A stretch of DNA of 64,000 nt from Marinobacter aromaticivorans (lineage in GTDB: Bacteria; Pseudomonadota; Gammaproteobacteria; Pseudomonadales; Oleiphilaceae), in assembly GCF_002806975.1 (NCBI RefSeq), contig NZ_NIHD01000003.1, positions 372,001 to 436,000 of the forward strand. Reading direction: 5' to 3'. The notes beneath the pieces were generated by a model. It saw nothing but the letters and a program-made list of their open reading frames with translations, was not told the DNA's origin and searched no databases. The number at the start of each line of letters is the position of its first letter. The first letter of the stretch is position 1. The position numbers were made by a program, and so were the translations under genes. Positions 19,829 to 26,067 of this stretch are shown piece by piece.

Positions 19829-19871
19829 CCCAGGGTTGTCACTTGACAACCCTGGGTGCCATCCCCATACT
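19829..19871 (+). promoter_or_regulatory. Promoter with 13-bp-arm palindromic operator for the toxin-like operon
   Basis: The arms CCCAGGGTTGTCA (19829-19841) and TGACAACCCTGGG (19844-19856) are exact complements separated by CT. The right arm contains the -35 hexamer TTGACA (19843-19848, using the spacer T). CATACT at 19866-19871 lies 17 nt downstream as a -10 box. Transcription would begin only a few bases before the ATG at 19883. An operator over the -35 fits an autoregulated toxin-antitoxin operon. Confidence 0.72.
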
Positions 19872-19882
19872 GGAGACAAGGA

Positions 19883-20152
19883 ATGACTCGTTCATCACAT
19901 CCGAAGAAGGAAATTGAAGCCGCGCTCAAGCATGCGGAAGAGGAGGGCTGGCGAGTCGAGGTGGGTGGTAGTCATGCCTGGGGCAAGATCTACTGCCCCT
20001 ACAATGACGATGAATGCCGCTGTGGTGAGTTCTGTATCGCCAGTGTGTGGAGCACGCCGAGAAATCCCGGCAGTCACGCACGAGCGCTGCGCAGGGTGGT
20101 GGACAAGTGCTCCACTCACCAGCGCCGGGGTGATACGGAGTCGGAGGATTGA
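19883..20152 (+). CDS. Small HicA-like putative toxin with a four-cysteine insert
   Basis: The 89-residue protein has an amphipathic N-terminal helix and then EEGWRVEVGGSHAWGKIYC. This matches the HicA pattern, in which a GW is followed by a G-S-H containing the catalytic His (here Gly29-Ser30-His31). It continues with CPYNDDECRCGEFC (Cys38, 45, 47, 51), which could bind a metal and is not part of classical HicA, and ends NPGSHARALRRVV. It starts at the ATG after GGAGACAAGGA. The partner gene begins 3 nt after its stop, behind a palindromic promoter. Ribosome-dependent or free mRNA cleavage is a family-based guess; the similarity is short and I am unsure. Confidence 0.6.
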   Translation: MTRSSHPKKEIEAALKHAEEEGWRVEVGGSHAWGKIYCPYNDDECRCGEFCIASVWSTPRNPGSHARALRRVVDKCSTHQRRGDTESED

Positions 20153-20155
20153 GCT

Positions 20156-20680
20156 ATGGAATATATTTTTACGCTGAAATACCAATTGGCGGACCACGAC
20201 AGCGACTTGGACGTTCTCGTCGAACGATTGGGCTCCGCTGGTTGTGATGACGCTCTCGTCGGTGTGGGTCAGCCAGGTCGCCTGGCGTTGGAATTCTCCC
20301 GAGAGGCAGACAGCGCCGAGGAAGCAGTTCGCACTGCCCTAGCCGATGTCAAAAGTGCTGTTCCCTCCGCGCGCCTGATTGAGGCTTCCCCGGACCTTGT
20401 CGGGCTGACAGATGTGGCCGATATTGTGGGGGTTTCCCGCCAGGCAATGCGCAAGCTCATGCTGGCCCACCGTTCGGCGTTCCCGATGCCGGTTCATGAG
20501 GGCAATGCTTCTATCTGGCATCTGGCTGAGATACTTGATTGGTTGCAGGCGCGGGGAGGCTACCAGATTGATACTGGCATACTGGAAATCGCGCAAGTGG
20601 CGTTGGAAGTGAATATCACCAAGGAGGCAATCCGGCACCCGATGAGCAGGCGGGACAACATGGAGTTGTTGACGGCATAG
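20156..20680 (+). CDS. HTH partner protein, putative antitoxin and autorepressor
   Basis: The 174-residue protein has an N-terminal alpha/beta domain of about 75 residues (MEYIFTLKYQL, then RLALEFSREADSAEEAV), which could be a HicB-like or other partner-binding fold. A MerR/AlpA-like HTH follows at about 84-130 (GLTDVADIVGVSRQAMRKLM and WHLAEILDWLQ). The ATG is 8 nt after GGAGG and 3 nt after the upstream stop, so translation should be coupled. A C-terminal DNA-binding domain and the palindrome over the promoter support autorepression. No exact family name is recognised. Confidence 0.62.
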   Translation: MEYIFTLKYQLADHDSDLDVLVERLGSAGCDDALVGVGQPGRLALEFSREADSAEEAVRTALADVKSAVPSARLIEASPDLVGLTDVADIVGVSRQAMRKLMLAHRSAFPMPVHEGNASIWHLAEILDWLQARGGYQIDTGILEIAQVALEVNITKEAIRHPMSRRDNMELLTA

Positions 20681-20688
20681 TCATGAAC

Positions 20689-21036
20689 TCAGTTATTGCG
20701 AGAGCGCACAGGGCGGGCAATGCGTTGCCTCACATCCGGCCCTGGAGTGGGGGCAGCTTTTCCTGATCGGGTTTGTCGCTTGCGCTCCTCGATCCAGGCT
20801 CCCACTTCAGCCAAGTCCCACACCACGCAGCGGGGCGTCAGATTGAAGCGGCCCGGGAAATCCCCGCGACGTTCCATGTCATAGATGGTTGTTTCTGCCA
20901 GGGGGACGATTTGGTGAAGTTCTTGCCGGCGAATAGTACGACGAAAGGGGAGCGGAGGCGTTTCCACGTACTGCGGCAGATCTTCGTATTCAGGTGTTCC
21001 TGGCTTGGGCAGGGATTGGGGTGATTGGGATTTCAT
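20689..21036 (-). CDS. AlpA-family phage/island regulatory protein
   Basis: The 115-residue protein carries the AlpA fold at about 38-93: RRQELHQIVPLAETTIYDMERRGDFP, shown in part by QIVPLAETTIY, then FNLTPRCVVWDLAEVGAWI. AlpA proteins switch on integrase or excision genes of P4-like prophages and islands. The start is the ATG with GGAG 6 nt upstream; an in-frame TTG lies 4 codons earlier. It converges on the HTH gene with 8 nt between, and its presence with a P4-type integrase supports the island assignment. Confidence 0.8.
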   Translation of the reverse strand: MKSQSPQSLPKPGTPEYEDLPQYVETPPLPFRRTIRRQELHQIVPLAETTIYDMERRGDFPGRFNLTPRCVVWDLAEVGAWIEERKRQTRSGKAAPTPGPDVRQRIARPVRSRNN

Positions 21037-21090
21037 GCATAACTCCAATATTGTGCATCAAGACGAAGTTTGGCCTTGGAGATATGGTGG

Positions 21091-21294
21091 CTATCGAGAA
21101 CAATTGAGCCAACCCGCTGGGGCGAGCCGTAGAAAACGTGGGCTTAGAATTGCCTGAAAAAAGCTCGTCGTAGGGGATACAACGGGAGCCCTTGGTAACG
21201 CCTTCAGAGCATATATACAATGCATGCCGGGGAGGGGGCGGTGTTTTTCAAGATACTCGGCGATTTCTTCGACCGATAGCCAACGTTCAGACAT
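21091..21294 (-). pseudogene. Short HTH/excisionase-like gene, probably damaged
   Basis: The frame starts MSERWLSVEEIAEYLEKHRP, the opening of small MerR-like HTH proteins (excisionase or AlpA relatives). After about 16 residues the sequence stops resembling the family: the usual xxRDTVYxWI helix and GR-W-F wing are missing. The remaining 50 codons are hydrophobic and Pro-rich. A frameshift or replacement after the first helix is likely. A live gene of unknown type cannot be ruled out. Confidence 0.4.
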
Positions 21295-21682
21295 GATTTA
21301 CCTGTGTGAAGTCAAAATCTGGGCAAACTGTCGTGATGACACGAACAATGTTGTTGGTGCAATGATTTGATATGATTGGGTCAGGTTTGGTCTGGTTCCG
21401 TGGCTTTTCTGGGTTGCGGAGAATCCGTGCAGTCTTAAGGTATATGAACTTCAGCAAGAATCAGGAGTTAATGGTTCGGGCTGCTTCTGATCGGGAAATG
21501 CAGCTTAGATCTGGTAGAATGCAGTCGGTTGATGATGGTGTGTAATATGCTGCTGCTGGAAAAATCGCTGCACGACTCGCGGATATACTGAGCTGGCGAT
21601 TCTGACGATAAAAGCGACGGTAAATCCCCAGGTCAACCTTTTGAAAACCCCTAACCTTCAATGGGTTAGGAGCCTCGTTGAT
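21295..21682. other. Non-coding right arm of the island remnant
   Basis: No convincing gene is seen in this stretch. It holds the second copy of the 14-mer ending in GACGGTA (21609-21622) and a small hairpin (CCTAACC at 21650-21656 with GGTTAGG at 21664-21670) shortly before the right attachment repeat. Base use is more AT-rich than in the adjacent genes. Confidence 0.5.
21609..21622 (+). repeat. Second copy of the island-end 14-mer
   Basis: TAAAAGCGACGGTA is identical to 18599-18612, in the same orientation. It lies 61 nt inside the right attachment repeat, while the first copy lies 113 nt inside the left one. It is a candidate arm site of the recombinase. Confidence 0.55.
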
Positions 21683-21696
21683 GATTGAGTGGGAGT
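21683..21696 (+). repeat. Right attachment-site copy
   Basis: GATTGAGTGGGAGT duplicates the guaA end at 18472-18485 and marks the far end of a 3.2-kb segment. The copy is followed by AGGGG instead of the guaA stop region, and it is preceded by a different sequence, so only the core repeat is shared. Confidence 0.75.
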
Positions 21697-21702
21697 AGGG
21701 GC

Positions 21703-21828
21703 TCTCGTCACGGCAGCATCCGCTACCAACTCAAGATGCCGTACCGGGAGGGCACCACCGACCACATTTTAACCTGGGACCTTTCCCAGGTTATATTCGG
21801 AACTGTTCCTTACCGTATGGGGGGATAA
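21703..21828 (+). pseudogene. Scrap resembling an IS91/IS801-type transposase C-terminal region
   Basis: One frame reads GSIRYQLKMPYREGTTDHI, then about 20 more residues to TAA at 21826. The pattern YxLKxPYRxGTT is what I recall from IS91-family transposases. Only some 40 codons are present, with no start and no flanking ends. It lies just outside the right attachment repeat, so it may record an older insertion at the same hotspot. The identification is tentative. Confidence 0.4.
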
Positions 21829-21856
21829 GTACGTATAGAAGTCAAAGCTCAATGCG

Positions 21857-23536
21857 TCACAGAGTCATCAAGAAGGTCCCGGCAAAGATCAGAAAGACAT
21901 TGGCAAAAGTGTAAGTGCCTACGTATCCAATCGCCGGTACGCTGCTTTTCGCAGCGTCGGCAACGACCGCAAGTGCTGGCGTACTGGTCATCGCACCAAC
22001 AAGCGACCCGAGCAGCAATGCCGGATTCATCTTCAATATCTTACGGCCAACCAAATAACCAATACTCAGCGGAAGCGTAGTGACGAGAACCGCACTTGCG
22101 ATGATCAACGGGCCAACCTCGAGCAGTCCCTCCACGATGCCACCACCAGCATTAAGACCGATCGAGGCCATCAACAACAAGAGTCCCAGTTCCATGAGAA
22201 GAAAACGTGCGGCACCCGGTACTCGTCCGAACGTCGGATTCATCGAACTCAGATAACCCAACACAAGTCCGACAATGAGCAGACCACCTGCGGTGCCCAC
22301 GCCCACACTGATACCACCGATCGAGAATGTAATCAGACCGACGAATGATCCAATGACGATGCCCAATGAGAAAGTCGCCAAGTCAGTTTCTTCAATTTCC
22401 TGCTCGATGTGCCCAAGCAAAGAAGCCAACTCGCGCAAGCGGGATTCTTCCCCGATGATCTGGATGCGGTCGCCCTTATTCAGGGTCACTTCATCGGTAA
22501 TCGGCAATTGGATACCCGTGCGATTAAGACCGGTAGCGAAACATCCGTAAGTGGAAGCAAGGTTGAGTTCTTTAATCTGTTTGCCCAGCACATGCCCACT
22601 AAGTACAACGATCTCTTGAGAGATGACGTGGTAGTTAAGCAAGCTTGCATCGAGGACTTCCTCACCGCCAAGGTTTTTCCGTACCCACTGATGTGTCTGG
22701 AGGCTGGCGATTACTGACAAGACATCACCCTCCTGCAATTCGAGCTTGGGGTCGGGTTCTAATAATTTACCGCCGCGACACACCTTCAGTATCACCCCTT
22801 TGATCTCGGTCAGCTCTGCAGCACGTTGCGAGATGGTTTTGCCATAGGAATCGGGAGTGATCTTGTAGGCTCTGACGACAGGCAAATTTTCAGCTTCGCT
22901 GGGCCCACGACGTCGATCCGGCAGCAGGCCCTTGTCCTTGGCATAGGTACGGGCCATGGCCTCGAGATTCATTTTTAAGACCCGCGGAACATAACGGATG
23001 AGAAGAATTACCAGGATGGTTCCGACGAAATAGGTGAGTGCGTACCCGACACCGATATTCTCGATAATCTGTTGCCGGGTTGCCTCATCACCACCGGCCA
23101 GGCCACTATTTACAGCGTCCTGGGCTGCAGCGAGCGTCGGGGTACTGGTCAGCGCGCCCGCCATTAGCCCCGCATCGAATCCTTGCGTGAAGCCAAACAA
23201 ATGCGACAGTGCGATGACGGTGACCAGACCAGTGGTCACTACCACGACAGCAAGGATTATGTAGTTCTTGCCATCCTCCATGAAAGCCGTAAAAAAACTC
23301 GGACCTGCCTGTAGTCCAACCGAGAAGATAAAAAGTGAAAAGCCGAATGATCCGACTTCGGAGGGAATCGTCAAGCCATAGTGGCCAAAACTCAGCCCAA
23401 TCAGCAAGACACCGATGGTCGAACCAACGGGCACGCTGAATACTTTGATGTTGCCGATCAGATAGCCTCCGCCAATGACAAGAAAGAGCAGAATCAAGTG
23501 GTTGTCTTTCAAGATCTGGTAGAGATCAATCTCCAT
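21857..23536 (-). CDS. AspT/YidE-family transporter with two TrkA-C domains
   Basis: The 559-residue inner-membrane protein has five or so membrane spans, then a central cytoplasmic part with two TrkA-C (RCK-C-like) domains at roughly 190-360, then a second set of spans. The duplicated motifs GALTSTPTLAAAQDA (N-half) and GAMTSTPALAVVADA (C-half) are the hallmark of the aspartate:alanine exchanger (AspT) and YidE/YbjL group. The substrate is unknown; a dicarboxylate or amino acid is likely. The ATG at 23536 with GGAA upstream was preferred over a TTG 17 codons earlier. It lies just beyond the guaA island. Confidence 0.85.
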   Translation of the reverse strand: MEIDLYQILKDNHLILLFLVIGGGYLIGNIKVFSVPVGSTIGVLLIGLSFGHYGLTIPSEVGSFGFSLFIFSVGLQAGPSFFTAFMEDGKNYIILAVVVVTTGLVTVIALSHLFGFTQGFDAGLMAGALTSTPTLAAAQDAVNSGLAGGDEATRQQIIENIGVGYALTYFVGTILVILLIRYVPRVLKMNLEAMARTYAKDKGLLPDRRRGPSEAENLPVVRAYKITPDSYGKTISQRAAELTEIKGVILKVCRGGKLLEPDPKLELQEGDVLSVIASLQTHQWVRKNLGGEEVLDASLLNYHVISQEIVVLSGHVLGKQIKELNLASTYGCFATGLNRTGIQLPITDEVTLNKGDRIQIIGEESRLRELASLLGHIEQEIEETDLATFSLGIVIGSFVGLITFSIGGISVGVGTAGGLLIVGLVLGYLSSMNPTFGRVPGAARFLLMELGLLLLMASIGLNAGGGIVEGLLEVGPLIIASAVLVTTLPLSIGYLVGRKILKMNPALLLGSLVGAMTSTPALAVVADAAKSSVPAIGYVGTYTFANVFLIFAGTFLMTL

Positions 23537-23794
23537 GTGGTTCCAATTCAAATGTAGCAGTATCTGTGGCAACGCCAACCGATACAAAGGATCCGCCTTC
23601 AGCCAGCGTTAGTGTAGTTCATTTTAACAAAATGCAATAGGGGGGGGCAGGCCACGGTTTTCCCGGGGCGCCAAAACGTGGTCTGCGCCCTGTTCGATGA
23701 GCATTTAAAACCCTGGCGATTATTGCATGCTTGTTCATATGCTCTCATCCCCGGTCCACTGAAAACGGTTTGTTTATCTTTGAGGATTACTTTG

Positions 23795-24058
23795 ATGAGC
23801 AAATTACTTCTGGTTACGATCCTTGCACTAAGCTTGGTGGTGAGCAGTTGTGGTGGCAGCGATGACTCAACGGCAACTGTGGAGCATGCAGGCGATACCG
23901 GTTCCAATGTAACGCAAGTAAAGTCGATAGTCCCCCAAGCTTCTGCTGCGCAGCCTGCAGAAGATTCTAGTGGCAGCCCCGCCGGACCTGATATCGCCGG
24001 GCTGTATCTAGGCATGACACCTGATTACGCCGCTCAATTCCCCGCGCCCTTCATCTGA
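23795..24058 (+). CDS. Small predicted lipoprotein, probably truncated
   Basis: The 87-residue product has a lipoprotein signal peptide, MSKLLLVTILALSLVVSSC, with lipobox VSSC, then GGSDDSTATVE and a low-complexity Ser/Ala-rich linker. It ends shortly after IAGLYLGMTPDYAAQ. The string GL-LGMTP usually opens a periplasmic domain of about 80 residues in bacterial lipoproteins, so the domain appears cut off. The ATG follows TGAGG at 9 nt. Function is not known. Confidence 0.6.
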   Translation: MSKLLLVTILALSLVVSSCGGSDDSTATVEHAGDTGSNVTQVKSIVPQASAAQPAEDSSGSPAGPDIAGLYLGMTPDYAAQFPAPFI

Positions 24059-24261
24059 GTGTGAGAACAACCGGAAGTTCAGCTATTGCCCAGGTTATGC
24101 CTAGGAGCACAGCTGGATTTCTTGTCTGCGGAACTGTCCTGGAGAAATCAGCGCTCTGGTGGTAATTTGTGGTGGCGATAAACTGCACTAATGAACTTGG
24201 TGTTTTTCATGGTCTCCTGATGTCTGCTAGGTGGCTACTGCCCGTCAAAACAGGAAAAAAC

Positions 24262-24867
24262 ATGAACAGTCATAAGGAACTCTGTCGTTATCTGCAGCAG
24301 CGTGGGGTACTGAAATCTCCGCTGCTTATCGAGAGCTTCAACTTTGTTGACCGCCGGGATTTTGTTGCCCCGAACCTGCAGAATGAAGCTTATGAAGATC
24401 ACCCTCTTGCCATCGGAGCAGGGCAGACAATCTCCCAGCCCTACACGGTTGCGTTTATGCTGGAGTTGCTGGAGCTTGATGAAAGCGATCGTATTCTCGA
24501 TATCGGCTGCGGTTCGGGCTGGAGTACGGCACTTCTGGCCCATGCGGCAAGGTCGGGATCAGTAACAGGGGTTGAACGCATTCCCGAGCTGCTGGATTTT
24601 GCGCGGAATAACCTGGGAAAATACAACTTTGATAACATCAAACTGCAGATAGCCGGCGAGGCTCTCGGTATTCCCGGGCAGGTTTTTGACAAGATCCTGG
24701 TGTCCGCCGCCGCAGAAGAACTCCCTTCCGAACTGCTTGCGCAGCTAAACCCCGGCGGCATCATGGTGATCCCCGTCCAGAACAACATGATTGTTGTCTA
24801 TAAACGCGAGGACGGCAGTGTTGAGCAGGACACCTTCCCTGGCTTTCGTTTCGTGCCGCTTATCTGA
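24262..24867 (+). CDS. pcm: Protein-L-isoaspartate O-methyltransferase-like protein
   Basis: The 201-residue protein has the PCMT features: the N-terminal helix region RRDFVAPNLQNEAYEDHPLAIG, the motif GQTISQPYTVAFML, and the SAM-binding motif ILDIGCGSGWSTALLA with VTGVERIPELLDFARNN. It would methylate isoaspartyl residues to start protein repair. The final part is shorter than in E. coli Pcm but keeps LNPGGIMVIPV. The ATG at 24262 follows CAGGAAAA; an upstream in-frame extension was not used. It does not sit next to surE or nlpD as the main pcm does, so it may be a second copy. Confidence 0.85.
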   Translation: MNSHKELCRYLQQRGVLKSPLLIESFNFVDRRDFVAPNLQNEAYEDHPLAIGAGQTISQPYTVAFMLELLELDESDRILDIGCGSGWSTALLAHAARSGSVTGVERIPELLDFARNNLGKYNFDNIKLQIAGEALGIPGQVFDKILVSAAAEELPSELLAQLNPGGIMVIPVQNNMIVVYKREDGSVEQDTFPGFRFVPLI

Positions 24868-24914
24868 CGTGTTTTCAAAGCCACCCGGGACATTGAGTGG
24901 CCGTGAAAACACGT
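24867..24914. terminator. Bidirectional terminator between convergent pcm and adh
   Basis: ACGTGTTTTCA (24867-24877) pairs exactly with TGAAAACACGT (24904-24914), with a further GCCAC/GTGGC pairing inside. The T-run and A-run flanking the inner stem serve both directions. The first arm begins at the last base of the pcm stop codon. Confidence 0.75.
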
Positions 24915-24924
24915 TGTTCAACCC

Positions 24925-25956
24925 TTATTCGGCAGTCAACAACATCTTGATAGCCTGCTCCTTCGCCGCTTCGCTGAAGATGTCATAGGCTTTTTCGATC
25001 TCGTTCAGCTTGAAGCGGTGCGTCACCAGGTCTTCGGGTTTCACTCCGCCGCTCTCAACCACCTTCATCAGCACCGGGATGGTGTCTGTATTCACCAGGC
25101 CGGTGCGCAGGGTGATGTTCTTGATCCACAAATCCTGCAGTTTGAATTCCACGCTCTTACCGTGTACGCCAATGTTGGCGACATGGCCGCCTGCGCGCAC
25201 AATGCTCTGGCAGATATCGAAGGTTTCGGGGATACCTACGGCCTCCATGGCCACATCAACACCCTCGCCATTGGTCAGTTTTTTGATCGCCTCGATCGGG
25301 TCCCGGGCAATGGTGTCTGTGGCGCCGAGCATTTTTGCCATGGCCAGGCGATTCTCGTCCGGGTCGACCATGATGATCCGGGCAGGTGAGTAGAAGCGTG
25401 AAGTCATCAGGGCCGCCAATCCAATAGGGCCAGCGCCAACGATGGCGACAGTGTCTCCGAGTTTGACCTCGCCGTTGAGGGCACCGATCTCATGCCCGGT
25501 GGGCAGGATGTCGCTGAGCATGACGGCCGCAGCGCGATCCATATCGTCCGGCAGCACATACAGGCTGTTATCCGCATGGGGAATGCGCACGTACTCGGCC
25601 TGGGTGCCGTCAATCAGATGGCCGAGAATCCAGCCACCGTCGCGACAGTGGGCATAAACCCCGCGTTTGCAGTAGTCGCAACGCCCACAGGAAGTAACGC
25701 AGGATATCAACACCTCGTCGCCAACCTTGATGTTGCTGACGCCGTCACCAACTTCTTCCACCACCCCCAGGCCTTCATGGCCCAGAATGCGCCCGTCTGT
25801 TACCGCGGGCACATCACCCTTGAGTATGTGCAGGTCGGTGCCGCAAATGGTGGTGTGGGTTATGCGAACCACTGCATCCGTGGGCTTGTCGATTGCCGGC
25901 TTCGGCTTATCTTCCCAGCTACGTTTGCCAGGACCGTGAAATACCAGTGCTTTCAT
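24925..25956 (-). CDS. Zinc-dependent alcohol dehydrogenase family protein
   Basis: The 343-residue medium-chain dehydrogenase has catalytic zinc ligands in TICGTDLHILKGD and GRILGHEGLGVV, a structural zinc site with four Cys (CVTSCGRCDYCKRGVYAHC), and an NAD-binding fold with VAIVGAGPIGLAA and IIMVDPDENRL. It resembles alcohol dehydrogenases made under low oxygen. The ATG follows AAGGAG at 7 nt. A perfect FNR/Anr box lies about 82 nt upstream. It is downstream of, and in the same orientation as, the glucan synthase gene. Substrate range (ethanol, other alcohols or formaldehyde adducts) is not decided by sequence. Confidence 0.9.
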   Translation of the reverse strand: MKALVFHGPGKRSWEDKPKPAIDKPTDAVVRITHTTICGTDLHILKGDVPAVTDGRILGHEGLGVVEEVGDGVSNIKVGDEVLISCVTSCGRCDYCKRGVYAHCRDGGWILGHLIDGTQAEYVRIPHADNSLYVLPDDMDRAAAVMLSDILPTGHEIGALNGEVKLGDTVAIVGAGPIGLAALMTSRFYSPARIIMVDPDENRLAMAKMLGATDTIARDPIEAIKKLTNGEGVDVAMEAVGIPETFDICQSIVRAGGHVANIGVHGKSVEFKLQDLWIKNITLRTGLVNTDTIPVLMKVVESGGVKPEDLVTHRFKLNEIEKAYDIFSEAAKEQAIKMLLTAE

Positions 25957-26037
25957 GACACTTTCTCCTTTGATGGTGCAAAGCTGCCAATACCAGATAC
26001 CGCTACGCCAACCTTGCACTGACTGTATTCTGCGTCC

Positions 26038-26051
26038 TTGATCCACATCAA
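26038..26051 (-). promoter_or_regulatory. FNR/Anr box upstream of the alcohol dehydrogenase gene
   Basis: TTGATCCACATCAA is an exact match to TTGAT-N4-ATCAA, the binding site of the oxygen-sensing FNR/Anr regulators. It is 82 nt before the adh ATG and 16 nt after the end of the glucan synthase gene. An activator there would switch on adh when oxygen is low. No clear -10 box was identified. Confidence 0.78.
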
Positions 26052-26067
26052 GACCAAGGTTTATTGA

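Noticed and set aside
19677-19886. 69-codon frame between the integrase pseudogene and the toxin-like gene
   Set aside because: It reads through the terminator hairpin and the palindromic operator, so coding is unlikely.
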